This document shows positions 8,451 through 16,884 of a stretch of 64,000 nucleotides of DNA, piece after piece. Each line of letters starts with the position of its first letter. Position 1 is the first letter of the stretch. The stretch comes from Trichothermofontia sp964536415 (GTDB lineage: Bacteria; Cyanobacteriota; Cyanobacteriia; B231), in contig CAZHXN010000005.1 of NCBI GenBank assembly GCA_964536415.1, positions 1-64,000 of the forward strand, given 5' to 3'. Both the position numbers and the translations under genes were made by a program. A model generated the notes under the pieces. It was not told the DNA's origin, did no database searches, and saw nothing but the letters and a program-made list of their open reading frames with translations.

Positions 8451-8505
8451 AAGGGCAAGGTCGGGGTCTCCTGGCTTCTTAGCCTTTAGCCCGCACACTT
8501 AAAAT

Positions 8506-9258
8506 TCAAACCGTCCCAGCCATTTCGCGGGCTGCCAGCTCGGATAAACCAATCACTTGCCAGTCAATCCCAAAGACACGGGTAAAGGCGGCAATCAAGT
8601 GGGGCTGGACATCAGCGATCGTAATGCCGGGTCGGAATTGGGTAAGACTCCCAACCGGTTTATCAGCAATGCCACAAGGGACGATCGCGCCAAAATGGCT
8701 CAGGTCCGGGCAGACGTTGAGGGCAAACCCATGCATCGTGATCCAACGACTCACCTTAATCCCGATCGCGGCGAGCTTGCGTCCTTCTAACCAAACCCCA
8801 GTCAATCCGGGTACCCGATCAGCGGTTAGGCCATAGGTTGCAAGGGTTTGAATGATGACTTCCTCTAATTGCCGCAGATACCAGTGTAAGTCCATCCGAT
8901 AGCGGCGCAGATTCAGAATCGGGTATCCCACCAGTTGGCCGGGACCATGATAGGTGGCTTCCCCCCCGCGTTCAATGCGATGGACGGGGAAAGGGGCTGC
9001 ATCAGCGGTAAATTTGAGATACTCCTCACTAGCTCCTTGGCCCAGAGTATAGACGGGTGGATGTTCCAGCAGCAGCAGGACATCCGCCAAATCGGGGCGA
9101 TCGCGGCGAGCAGACATTAACTTTTGTTGCCAGGTGAGGGCGGCACTATAATCTAGACACCCGGGTAGGCAGAGGTAACCGAGATGTCTGTTCATTGGGG
9201 GGACTTTAACATCCGTGTCAATACGGCTATTAGACATGCGATCGCGTATATTTAGCAA
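8506..9258 (-). CDS. lipB: Octanoyl-ACP:protein transferase
   Basis: Moves the octanoyl chain from acyl carrier protein to the lipoyl domains of dehydrogenase complexes; LipA then inserts sulfur. Family motifs are RGGEATYHGPGQLVGYP (about 97-113), GRKLAAIGIKVSRW (159-172), MHGFALN and IVPCGI. The catalytic pair is Lys161 and Cys195, 34 residues apart as in characterised LipB. As drawn the protein has 250 aa; the first ~21 residues look non-conserved, and MNRHLGYLC at 9195 is an alternative start, though neither has a strong ribosome-binding site. One lipoyl-dependent partner, pdhB, is in this window at 54 kb. Confidence 0.93.
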   Translation of the reverse strand: MLNIRDRMSNSRIDTDVKVPPMNRHLGYLCLPGCLDYSAALTWQQKLMSARRDRPDLADVLLLLEHPPVYTLGQGASEEYLKFTADAAPFPVHRIERGGEATYHGPGQLVGYPILNLRRYRMDLHWYLRQLEEVIIQTLATYGLTADRVPGLTGVWLEGRKLAAIGIKVSRWITMHGFALNVCPDLSHFGAIVPCGIADKPVGSLTQFRPGITIADVQPHLIAAFTRVFGIDWQVIGLSELAAREMAGTV

Positions 9259-9410
9259 CTCAAGATATTAGAATCCACAGAGACTTTATTATTAAAAGGT
9301 GTATATAACAAAATATTAAAATAATGTTAAAATTTGCCACCAGTTAACCGAAATGCTCTACTGAAAATGGCAACAGCCCCAGCGTTTTTTTACGAGATGC
9401 AAAGGATTTT

Positions 9411-9425
9411 AAAGGAGCGATGTAA
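9411..9425 (+). promoter_or_regulatory. RBS plus ATG-TAA start-stop pair
   Basis: In the lrtA leader, AAAGGAG (9411-9417) is followed after 2 nt by ATG and immediately by TAA (9420-9425), about 60 nt upstream of the lrtA start. A strong ribosome-binding site in front of a start-stop codon pair could hold an initiating ribosome and affect the leader. A chance match is also possible in a short AT-rich leader. Confidence 0.35.
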
Positions 9426-9484
9426 GCTAAAACACGGTCTGCTACAGTAAAGGAACAACCCAATTATGAGGGGAGGAAGCTTTT

Positions 9485-10132
9485 ATGAAGCTTGTTATCC
9501 AGGGAAAAAATATTGAGATTACTGAAGCGATTCATGATTATGTGCTTCAAAAGATTGAGAAAGCCGTCAGCCATTTTCAGGCGTTGATTACTGAGATCGA
9601 TGTGCACCTGTCAGTGGCGCGGAACCCTCGGATAAACCCCAAGCAGACCGCAGAAGTCACGGTGTATGCCAATGGTACCGTCATCCGCGCTGAAGAAAGC
9701 AGCGAGAATCTCTATGCCAGTATTGATCTGGTAGCCGACAAGATTGCCCGCCAGTTGCGCAAGTATAAAGAGAAACGGCACGATCGCAAGGTCCAGGCTC
9801 AACCCAAGACCGGAACGGCGGTTGCCGAGCAACCCGTGGCCGATCTCTTGGCCGGGAAAGCCCCCAGTCTGCCAGAAGAAGTGGTTCGGACCAAGTATTT
9901 TGCCATGCCACCGATGACAGTCCAAGAGGCCCTGGAACACTTGGAATTGGTCGATCACGATTTCTATATGTTCCGCAATGCTGAAACTGATGAAATCAAT
10001 GTCATTTATGAGCGGAACCACGGGGGATATGGCGTGATCCAGCCCCGCCAAGGCAACGACAATGGCCGCACCAGTCGGCAAAGTCAGGACATCCATCCCA
10101 ATGTAGAAAAGCACCCGATCGCGCGATCGTAG
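9485..10132 (+). CDS. hpf: Long-form ribosome hibernation factor
   Basis: Homologue of the cyanobacterial light-repressed LrtA. Long-form HPF binds the 30S decoding centre and dimerises 70S ribosomes into inactive 100S particles in dark or stationary cells. The 215-aa protein has an N-terminal HPF/YfiA domain (about 1-105: MKLVIQGKNIEIT, RNPRINPKQTAEVTVYANG), a short linker, and the C-terminal dimerisation domain (about 135-190: KYFAMPPMTVQEALEHLEL, FYMFRNAETDEINVIYERN, GYGVIQP). GGGAGG lies a few bases upstream. The AT-rich leader of over 200 nt fits the long regulated leaders known for lrtA and carries a start-stop pair. Confidence 0.95.
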   Translation: MKLVIQGKNIEITEAIHDYVLQKIEKAVSHFQALITEIDVHLSVARNPRINPKQTAEVTVYANGTVIRAEESSENLYASIDLVADKIARQLRKYKEKRHDRKVQAQPKTGTAVAEQPVADLLAGKAPSLPEEVVRTKYFAMPPMTVQEALEHLELVDHDFYMFRNAETDEINVIYERNHGGYGVIQPRQGNDNGRTSRQSQDIHPNVEKHPIARS

Positions 10133-10149
10133 ACTCAGTTGATTAAATC

Positions 10150-10190
10150 GTAGCCAGTGGGGTAGGCATCCTGCCTGCCCCTGAGCGGCT
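10150..10190. repeat. Short palindromic repeat, family B
   Basis: GTGGGGTAGGCATCCTGCC is related to the repeats at 32834-32904 and 48748-48811. AGGCA-TCC-TGCCT forms a small hairpin. It sits just 3' of lrtA and before dapB. Confidence 0.55.
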
Positions 10191-10302
10191 GATGGAGGCG
10201 GGGCCGATTGCTCCGAGCATGGGCCGGGGATGTTAATTGCCATGCTCCCCCAGGATTGCTATATCCTGAGAAACTGACGTGCGTTTCATCCCCCTTGAAC
10301 CC

Positions 10303-11130
10303 ATGACGAATTCCTCTCCAATTCCCGTAGTGATCGCTGGTGCGGCTGGCAAGATGGGCCGCGAGGTGGTCAAGGCTGTGGCCCAGGCTGACGATATGAC
10401 CCTGTTTGGCGCGATCGAACATCGGGCCGATGTGGTCGGTGAGGATGTGGGCATTTTGGCAGGGGTGGGTCCCCTGGAGGTACCGCTCACCAATGATCTG
10501 CAAGGGATGCTGGCGTTGGCGTCGCAGGAGAAGCAACCGGCGGTGCTGGTCGATTTCACGCATCCGGATGCGGTCTATGACAATGTGCGATCGGCGATCG
10601 CCTATGGTGTGCGACCCGTTGTCGGGACCACGGGATTAAGTCCGGCCCAGTTGCAAGATCTGGCTGAGTTTGCAGAGAAGGCCAGTATCGGCTGTATCGT
10701 GGCGCCCAATTTTTCGATCGGGATGATCCTGCTGCAACAGGCAGCGGCCCAGGCCAGTCAGTATTTTGATCACGTTGAAATTATCGAGCTACACCATAAC
10801 CAGAAGGCGGATGCCCCCAGTGGGACCGCGCTCCAAACGGCGCAACTGTTAGCAGGGTTGGGTAAAACCTATAACCCGGCGATCGTGGTAGAAACGGAAA
10901 AGCTATCAGGAGCGCGGGGCAGTCTTGCGGACGAGGGGATTCGCATCCACAGTATCCGCCTACCAGGGCTGATCGCCCACCAGGAGGTCATCTTCGGCGC
11001 ACCGGGGCAGATTTATACCCTGCGCCATGATACGACCGATCGCACGTGCTTTATGCCGGGGGTGTTGCTGGCCATTCGCAAGGTATTACCCCTAAAATCA
11101 TTAGTCTACGGCCTTGAAAAAATCCTTTAG
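10303..11130 (+). CDS. dapB: 4-hydroxy-tetrahydrodipicolinate reductase
   Basis: Reduces the product of DapA with NAD(P)H in the lysine/diaminopimelate pathway that also feeds peptidoglycan. The Rossmann loop is GAAGKMGREVV, followed by the VDFTHP segment, GTTGLS, the catalytic APNFSIG region and ELHHNQKADAPSGTA, with the substrate-binding His pair and Lys, near residue 165. The family's C-terminal FMPGVLLAIRKV stretch is present. The ATG at 10303 gives 275 aa, the usual size; an in-frame GTG at 10279 would add 8 residues. Neither start has a clear ribosome-binding site. Confidence 0.95.
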   Translation: MTNSSPIPVVIAGAAGKMGREVVKAVAQADDMTLFGAIEHRADVVGEDVGILAGVGPLEVPLTNDLQGMLALASQEKQPAVLVDFTHPDAVYDNVRSAIAYGVRPVVGTTGLSPAQLQDLAEFAEKASIGCIVAPNFSIGMILLQQAAAQASQYFDHVEIIELHHNQKADAPSGTALQTAQLLAGLGKTYNPAIVVETEKLSGARGSLADEGIRIHSIRLPGLIAHQEVIFGAPGQIYTLRHDTTDRTCFMPGVLLAIRKVLPLKSLVYGLEKIL

Positions 11131-11175
11131 AGGCCCCAACTAGATGACACGGCATCCTGTCTGGCCACAGCGACT

Positions 11176-11865
11176 ATGCTAATTCCGCTAACCCGCAAAA
11201 CCTTTGAGGAGCTGATTCCCCCGTTAGCAACGGGGGCACAGTATGTCTATTGCTGGGGGAAAGTGCCGGATTTATTGCGCCGCCTGCTGATCTCGGTGGT
11301 CGGCGGGCCGGTGATTGTCTTGGGACGTATTTTTTTGAGTGGGCAGGTGACGGCGAGTATTCTGCCCTTTACGATCGGGGCGATTATTGGCTTCTATTGG
11401 CTCTGGGCACCGGTCTATGCCGCTTACCGTCGCAATGCGGAATACCGGAAATTACCCTACTGTGGCTTTTGGCAGGGGGAAGTGCTGGATGTGTTTGTGA
11501 CGGAAGAATTGATCGGCAAGGAGGAGACGGTCAATACTAAGGGTGAACTGGTGATTGTCGAAAACCGTGAACGCCGACTCAATATTGAAGTTGGAGATGA
11601 AACGGGCTTTCGGGCGCGATCGCAGGTGCCCCTGAAACGTACCCATAAGGTCATTCGGCCCGGCCAGTTGGCGGAAATGTTGGTGTTGTCGGGGCGTCCG
11701 GATCTGAGTCGGGTGGCGAAGATTTCGGATATTTATATCCCCAGCCATGATCTCTGGGTGAGTGACTATCCCTATGTACGGCGGGATGCGTTTGTGGAGG
11801 TGAGTCGAAAGTTAGCCCAGTCACCTCATCGGGCACGGGATTGGGAAGAAGATGAGGTAGATTAG
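11176..11865 (+). CDS. Conserved cyanobacterial membrane protein
   Basis: A 229-aa protein with two hydrophobic segments (about 35-55 and 62-85), then a soluble domain rich in beta-forming residues (FWQGEVLDVFVTEELIG, TKGELVIVENRERRLNIEVGDETGF, DIYIPSHDLWVSDYPYVRRDAF). I believe similar proteins occur widely in cyanobacteria and are sometimes loosely named phosphate ABC transporter permease, but no permease motif is visible. It follows dapB by 45 bp in the same direction and may be co-transcribed. Function unknown. Confidence 0.7.
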   Translation: MLIPLTRKTFEELIPPLATGAQYVYCWGKVPDLLRRLLISVVGGPVIVLGRIFLSGQVTASILPFTIGAIIGFYWLWAPVYAAYRRNAEYRKLPYCGFWQGEVLDVFVTEELIGKEETVNTKGELVIVENRERRLNIEVGDETGFRARSQVPLKRTHKVIRPGQLAEMLVLSGRPDLSRVAKISDIYIPSHDLWVSDYPYVRRDAFVEVSRKLAQSPHRARDWEEDEVD

Positions 11866-11911
11866 CGCTTATGGGCACCTCGATTAATTTAGGAGGATAA
11901 TTATAGGAGGA

Positions 11912-11937
11912 GGCAGGGGACCTGCCCCAGCCTGGGG
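11912..11937. repeat. Paired small hairpins
   Basis: GGCAGG-GGA-CCTGCC and CCCCAG-C-CTGGGG overlap by a few bases about 45 bp after the preceding stop. They are compact GC stems that could end or protect the dapB-side transcript. No T-run follows, so terminator function is unproven. Confidence 0.45.
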
Positions 11938-12009
11938 TTGAAATCGTGTTGACACCCAAACCTGATCTCCAAATCAATCAATCCCCAATCAACCCACTCC
12001 AACCGATCC

Positions 12010-12042
12010 AAAAACAAATAGGGCAGGCATTGCCCACCCTAC
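12010..12042 (-). terminator. Likely prk terminator
   Basis: Read on the minus strand, GTAGGGTGGGCA-ATGCC-TGCCCTA forms a hairpin followed by the T-rich tail TTTGTTTTT, about 50 nt past the prk stop. It fits a Rho-independent terminator, though the stem is not perfect. Confidence 0.55.
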
Positions 12043-12091
12043 TCATGCTTGAATGGTCGGGAAATGGTCGGGAGGTCGGGACCCGCAACCC

Positions 12092-13102
12092 CTAGACCTT
12101 AGCAGGCATTTTCAATTCAGCCGCCGTCAGCCGTTCATAAACGGCCCGCATTTTCAACCCGGTTAATACTTGGAACAAACCCGTACCGTTATTGGAACCG
12201 GGGTAGTCGCGGTGTTGGAGCAACAGGTGCGTCAATTCACCGTAATATTTGGCCGAAGTATTGCTCAGGTGGCCTTCGATGTAGATCAATTCTTCCAGAT
12301 TATCAAACTGGCCATCAACTTCAAGAACCGAGACCTCATTACCGTAGTAGTTATCCGGGCCATAGTGCATCTTAATGCCGGGATAGGAACAGGTCAATTT
12401 GCGACCGCAGGGTACCCAATCGATCGCCGAGCCTTCGTCAAACAGGTAGGCCGGTTCAAACCCCTCCACACCATCGCGTTGGATCATTTGCACCCGCAGG
12501 AACTTATGTTCCTTATCCTGTTCCTCCGGCAGCAACTTCGTCGGCAGCACCTGCAACACCACATCCGCGTATTGCTTTTGGGGGTCGATATAGGCCGTAA
12601 AGTCAGGTTTACGGGCATTGATGGCTGCAATCACATCCTCGTACCGGTGACCGCGCTCGGCCATATCCCGCTGGATCTTCCAGGCCACTTTGACATCATC
12701 ACTGATATCGAGATACACACTAAAATCAAGGAGCGATCGCACCCGTTCGTCATACATCGGATGCAGCCCCTCAATCACCACGATCGGCCTGGGGACAACG
12801 CGCTCTGGCGGATCGATCGTGCCGGTTTCGTGGTTATAAATCGGTTTATCGATCGGGTTACCCGCCTTCAGAGCTTTGATCTGCTCATACATCAGGTCAA
12901 AATTATTCGCACGGGGATCAAGTGCTGTTACCCCCTTCTCCTTCCGCTGTACCCGATCCAGACTGTGGTAGTCGTCCAAGCAGATCACGGTCATCAGTTC
13001 CTCGCCAAAGAGATCGGCTAGGCGGCGCAAGAAGGTAGACTTGCCACACCCAGAATCTCCGGCGACGCCAATCAGTACCACACGGTCTGGCTTACTGGTC
13101 AT
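12092..13102 (-). CDS. prk: Phosphoribulokinase
   Basis: Phosphorylates ribulose 5-phosphate to ribulose 1,5-bisphosphate, the CO2 acceptor of the Calvin cycle. The 336-aa protein opens with the Walker A loop GVAGDSGCGKST; VICLDDYHS follows, then YNHETGTIDPPE and VIEGLHPM. The cysteines in the P-loop (GCGKS) and in VICLDDY are the redox pair used for dark inactivation, and a second close Cys pair (VPCGRKLTCSY) near residue 230 matches photosynthetic PRK. Regulation by thioredoxin and the CP12-GAPDH complex is therefore expected. The gene is divergent from petH with a 499-bp shared upstream region. Confidence 0.97.
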   Translation of the reverse strand: MTSKPDRVVLIGVAGDSGCGKSTFLRRLADLFGEELMTVICLDDYHSLDRVQRKEKGVTALDPRANNFDLMYEQIKALKAGNPIDKPIYNHETGTIDPPERVVPRPIVVIEGLHPMYDERVRSLLDFSVYLDISDDVKVAWKIQRDMAERGHRYEDVIAAINARKPDFTAYIDPQKQYADVVLQVLPTKLLPEEQDKEHKFLRVQMIQRDGVEGFEPAYLFDEGSAIDWVPCGRKLTCSYPGIKMHYGPDNYYGNEVSVLEVDGQFDNLEELIYIEGHLSNTSAKYYGELTHLLLQHRDYPGSNNGTGLFQVLTGLKMRAVYERLTAAELKMPAKV

Positions 13103-13601
13103 AGGGTCCCTCTAAACAAACAAAACTGGCCAACGGTAATTTTTAGGTGAATCAAGGTGAAGCAGTCAAACAGGGCAGCAATTCCCAAGTATTGCCTTCC
13201 AGTGCGACTCCTCAGCAACGATTGCGATGAAACTGAACATCCCTTGTCAACCCAAACAGGTTGCAAGGGTTGCCGACGACGATCGTCCGCTCTGGCAGTT
13301 GTGGTTAGGTATTAAGCACTACCAAATTACGGTAGATCCTACCAGAACCCCGCACTTCCGGACAAGGAGCCACGCAAACGGCTTCTCTATCATGCTAAAG
13401 GTAAGCGGGACGAAAAGAAACTATAACTTTTCACCTATTCCGTCAGCTTTTCTGGGGGAGGGGCAAGATTCGTCAGAGGTCCAGGGTTGCTTCCAGGGGA
13501 TTGGCACCAGAGAGTGCCGTCTTGCTGCATCATAGGTTAAAGCGTTCCCATGCAAATCGTCCTATTGTTTTAGGTAAAGGTTACAGAGAGACAAGATCGT
13601 T
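13103..13601. other. Divergent prk/petH intergenic region
   Basis: Nearly 500 bp between two divergent photosynthesis genes. I found no convincing small gene; the 102-codon ORF at 13227-13535 has no ribosome-binding site and an unlikely composition. It should contain both promoters, but no confident -35/-10 pair stands out by eye. Confidence 0.5.
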
Positions 13602-14780
13602 ATGTACAATTCAAGTGCTGCCGACTCCTCCAGTGCGGGTAGTCGCCTCTTCCGTTACGAAGTCACCGGCTTGCGGCAGAATGCGGAAACTGATCGGATG
13701 GATGCCCCCATTCGGAGCAGTGCCAGTATTTTTATCACAGTGCCCTACAGTCGCATGAATGAAGAGATGCGACGCATTACCCGGATGGGTGGCAAGATTG
13801 TGCGGATCGAACCGGTCGAACTTGGTAAGGCCAGCAGTGTTCCCCCACAACCCACCCCAGCGGCCCCAGCGGCAGCGCCAGCCAAGGCGAAGGCAAGGCA
13901 CGCAGATGTGCCGGTCAATATCTATCGTCCCAATAACCCCTACATTGGCAAGTGTCTGTCCAACTATGAACTGGTGCGTGAGGGTGGCGTTGGTACGGTG
14001 CGCCATTTGACGTTTGACTTGTCGGGGGGAGATCTCCGCTATGTGGAAGGGCAGAGTATTGGCATCATTCCCCCCGGTACCGATGCCCAGGGCAAACCCC
14101 ACAAGCTCCGCCTGTATTCGATCGCCTCAACTCGGCACGGGGATAACGGCGATGATAAAACCGTGTCTCTGTGTGTTCGCCAGCTAGAGTACAAGCACCC
14201 GGAAACAGGCGAAACGGTGTATGGGGTCTGCTCCACCTATCTCTGCAACCTGGACGTGGGTGCGGATGTCGCCATTACGGGTCCGGTAGGTAAGGAAATG
14301 CTGCTGCCGGAAGATCCCGATGCGACGGTGATCATGATGGCGACGGGGACGGGGATTGCCCCCTTCCGGGCCTATTTGTGGCGGATGTTCAAGGAAACCC
14401 ATGCCGACTACAAGTTCAATGGGTTTGCCTGGTTGATCTTTGGCATTCCCTACACAGCGAATATCCTTTATAAGGATGATTTAGAAGCAATGGCGGCCCA
14501 GTATCCAGATCATTTCCAATTGACCTATGCCATCAGCCGGGAGCAGCAAAATGCCGAGGGGGGCAAGATGTACATCCAGGATCGGGTGGCGGAACAGGCC
14601 GATCGCCTGTGGGAACTGATTCAGAACGAGAAAACCCACACCTACATCTGCGGTCTCAAGGGCATGGAAGACGGGATCGACAAGGCCCTCTCCGGTGCCG
14701 CCGCGAAGCACGGGGTCAACTGGTCCGATTACCAGAAGGATCTGAAGCGGGCGGGCCGTTGGCACGTGGAAACCTACTAA
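13602..14780 (+). CDS. petH: Ferredoxin-NADP+ reductase, long form
   Basis: Carries electrons from reduced ferredoxin to NADP+ at the end of photosynthetic electron transport. The 392-aa protein has three parts. An N-terminal CpcD-like domain (about 15-75, FRYEVTGLRQ, SSASIFITVPYSRMNEEMRRI) anchors it to phycobilisome rods. An Ala/Pro linker follows (about 76-103). The catalytic FNR part (about 104-392) has the FAD motif RLYSIAS, SLCVRQLEY, the VCSTYLCNL segment, the NADP loop MMATGTGIAPFRAYLW, YICGLKGMEDGI and the terminal VETY, whose Tyr stacks on FAD. The CpcD domain shows that the organism makes phycobilisomes. Divergent from prk. Confidence 0.97.
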   Translation: MYNSSAADSSSAGSRLFRYEVTGLRQNAETDRMDAPIRSSASIFITVPYSRMNEEMRRITRMGGKIVRIEPVELGKASSVPPQPTPAAPAAAPAKAKARHADVPVNIYRPNNPYIGKCLSNYELVREGGVGTVRHLTFDLSGGDLRYVEGQSIGIIPPGTDAQGKPHKLRLYSIASTRHGDNGDDKTVSLCVRQLEYKHPETGETVYGVCSTYLCNLDVGADVAITGPVGKEMLLPEDPDATVIMMATGTGIAPFRAYLWRMFKETHADYKFNGFAWLIFGIPYTANILYKDDLEAMAAQYPDHFQLTYAISREQQNAEGGKMYIQDRVAEQADRLWELIQNEKTHTYICGLKGMEDGIDKALSGAAAKHGVNWSDYQKDLKRAGRWHVETY

Positions 14781-14867
14781 GTAGACTGAGCTAGTTAAAC
14801 GGAAGTATCGTCGATAGCCTAGCCGCCCTAGCCGCCCGTACACGTGGAGAGGGGATCACGATCGGTT

Positions 14868-14910
14868 CCCCTTCTCCCAAGCCAGGAGAAGGGGTTAGGG
14901 GATGAGGGTC
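14868..14910. repeat. Intergenic inverted repeat, family A
   Basis: A perfect 10-bp stem, CCCCTTCTCC / GGAGAAGGGG, around a 7-nt loop, followed by TTAGGGGATGAGGG. It is the inverse of the sequence at 2843-2882. It lies about 90 bp 3' of petH and may shape the transcript end, but has no T-run. Confidence 0.7.
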
Positions 14911-15054
14911 TTCGGTTTAATTACACTCACCTACTCGCGATCGCACAATAACGGGATCAGCCAGTGGGAAACCTAGCTTAACTGCCAACATCGGTCACTC
15001 AAGCGTATGTGGGTTGCGGAAATCCCTGCATACGCTGGAGAAGCAGCGGGGCGG

Positions 15055-16641
15055 TCAACGGGTGGGTGAGGGCAGGGGCGAGGGGGTTGGCGAAACCGTC
15101 GGTGAAACTGCGGGGGAGGCTGCGGGAGACGGGGTTGGAGGGGTGATCGGGGCGCTGGTGGGGGAGGCAGGGATGCTGGGAGAAGCGGTGGGAGAGCTGG
15201 TAGGCGCGGCTGCGGGAGACGCTGTCGGCGAAGGGGGGGCAGTTTGCTCGATCTCGTTGGGCGTGGGCGTCCCGATAATCGAGGGATTACCATTGTCAAA
15301 AAAACCGGCGATACAGGCAATCATCAGGGTTCCCAGGGTACCCACAAACAGCGCTTTCCAACCGAGTTCCGTAATATCCTTCCGCCGGGAAGGGGCGAGG
15401 GCGATGGTTCCCCCCACAAAAATGCCTACCGAGGCCACATGGGCAAACCCCGACAGGGCATAACTGACAATCAGAATCGTCCGGGGGCTAAGGGGATTCT
15501 CAGGGCGTGCGCCGGCTTCCGCGAGGGCACTAAAGGACGGAATCGCGGTTTCTAACAGGCGGCGACCAATGATGACCGAGGCTTCCCAGGACTCATTAAA
15601 GGGTACCCCAGTGAGCAGGGTCAGGGGATAAAATAGGACGCCCTGAATGTTCTGTAGGGTTACCACGCGAAACAGGCGACCGATCAGACCAGGGAGCGTC
15701 GCTAACCCTTCAAACATCTGATTAATCAGCGATACCATCCCCACAATCAAGATCAAGACGGCGGCGATCGAGACGGCCATCCGGACTCCCTCCAGCGCAC
15801 CCAGAATTGCCGCATCCATTGGGCTGACGCGTTCGATCGGTTCCCCAGCCACATGTTCCTGCGGGGGGGCGTCGGGATCAGCTTCCGGCTCAGGGGGTGA
15901 CGACGCGCCTGCTTCACTGGGAATACCACCTGCGGTCACGGGCACCGCTGTTTCTGGTACAAGCAGCTTAGACAGGACAAAACAGGCAGGAATCCCCATG
16001 ATGGATGCTGAAACCAGGTGACCCAAGATATTGGGAAATATGGGTCGCAAAAAACTGACATAGATGGCGAGTGTTGAAGAAGCCGCCGTCCCAAAACAAC
16101 ATGCCAGGATGGCGCAGAGCTCACTGCGGGTCATCTGGGCGATATAGGGTTTAACCGCGATCGCCGCCTCGATCCCCACAAAAATATTGGCCGCACCACT
16201 CAAGGATTCCGCCCCGCTCAGCCGCATAGTTTTGTAAAAAATATCGGCAAAGACCGTGGTGATGAGTTGAATCACGCCCAGGTTATAGAGCAAGGCCATC
16301 AAGCCGGAGAAGAAGATCACCGCCGGGAGGGCACGAAAGGCCAACACATAGCCAATGGCCACTGCCGGTGGCCGATCGGGATTCGGGACTAACGTGGGGC
16401 CAAAGACAAAGCGAGCACCGGCATCAGCGGCGGTGAAGACGCTATCCAGGAGGCCGCTAAACACTTGCAGGCCATCACGGGTGGGGGGAAACAAAAAAAC
16501 CAGTGCCCCCAGGATCAGCTGCAAACCAATACCGCCAATCATGACGCGCCAGGGAATCACGCGCCGGTTTTCGGAAAACAACCACGCGATCGCACACAGG
16601 CCAAAGATCCCAAAAAAGGAAATGAGATTAAGGTAAGTCAT
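15055..16641 (-). CDS. CNT-family nucleoside transporter
   Basis: Concentrative nucleoside transporter (NupC/CNT type), importing nucleosides with a cation across the plasma membrane. About 528 aa with some 10 hydrophobic segments. Family landmarks are the GALVFLFPPTRDGLQ N-terminal part, RALPAVIFFSGLMALLYNLG, ESLSGAANIFVGIEAAIAVKPY, MTRSELCAILACCFGTAAS, the NESWEASVIIGRR region and YALSGFAHVASVGIFVGG. ATG 16641 is chosen because GGAGA lies 8 nt upstream; a longer in-frame start at 16737 adds 32 unrelated residues. Two low-complexity parts are unusual: an acidic Pro-rich loop (EPEADPDAPPQEH) and a C-terminal tail of about 70 Pro/Ser/Ala/Thr residues. Confidence 0.88.
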   Translation of the reverse strand: MTYLNLISFFGIFGLCAIAWLFSENRRVIPWRVMIGGIGLQLILGALVFLFPPTRDGLQVFSGLLDSVFTAADAGARFVFGPTLVPNPDRPPAVAIGYVLAFRALPAVIFFSGLMALLYNLGVIQLITTVFADIFYKTMRLSGAESLSGAANIFVGIEAAIAVKPYIAQMTRSELCAILACCFGTAASSTLAIYVSFLRPIFPNILGHLVSASIMGIPACFVLSKLLVPETAVPVTAGGIPSEAGASSPPEPEADPDAPPQEHVAGEPIERVSPMDAAILGALEGVRMAVSIAAVLILIVGMVSLINQMFEGLATLPGLIGRLFRVVTLQNIQGVLFYPLTLLTGVPFNESWEASVIIGRRLLETAIPSFSALAEAGARPENPLSPRTILIVSYALSGFAHVASVGIFVGGTIALAPSRRKDITELGWKALFVGTLGTLMIACIAGFFDNGNPSIIGTPTPNEIEQTAPPSPTASPAAAPTSSPTASPSIPASPTSAPITPPTPSPAASPAVSPTVSPTPSPLPSPTR

Positions 16642-16884
16642 TACACGGATCTCCCAGAGGTGGACTCCCAAACGGGGATTGAAGGCTCCCCCTGACCCAT
16701 GCCCGGCAGGCTGGGGGATATTGCCATGACTCGCCATAATTTAGCAGGATTTTCCCTGATGGGTGGGAGGACCGCCAAAGTTGCGCTAGCATACGCGCCA
16801 AGTTTGACGATCCGCCGATGCCGGTACGCTGGTTGCCGTCACTGTTGCTGTCATCGTGCGGGTGTTCTCAGGAGATTCTTGACC

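Noticed and set aside
10135..10563. Two long minus-strand ORFs over the start of dapB
   Set aside because: They are antisense to dapB, which has all conserved motifs, and show no protein family features.
13227..13535. A 102-codon ORF between prk and petH
   Set aside because: No ribosome-binding site, unlikely composition, and no recognisable motif; the region is better read as a divergent promoter region.
15014..15463. A 149-codon plus-strand ORF rich in Gly, Val and Glu
   Set aside because: It is the complement of the Pro/Ser/Ala-rich tail of the CNT transporter; the repeat-like sequence comes from that tail.
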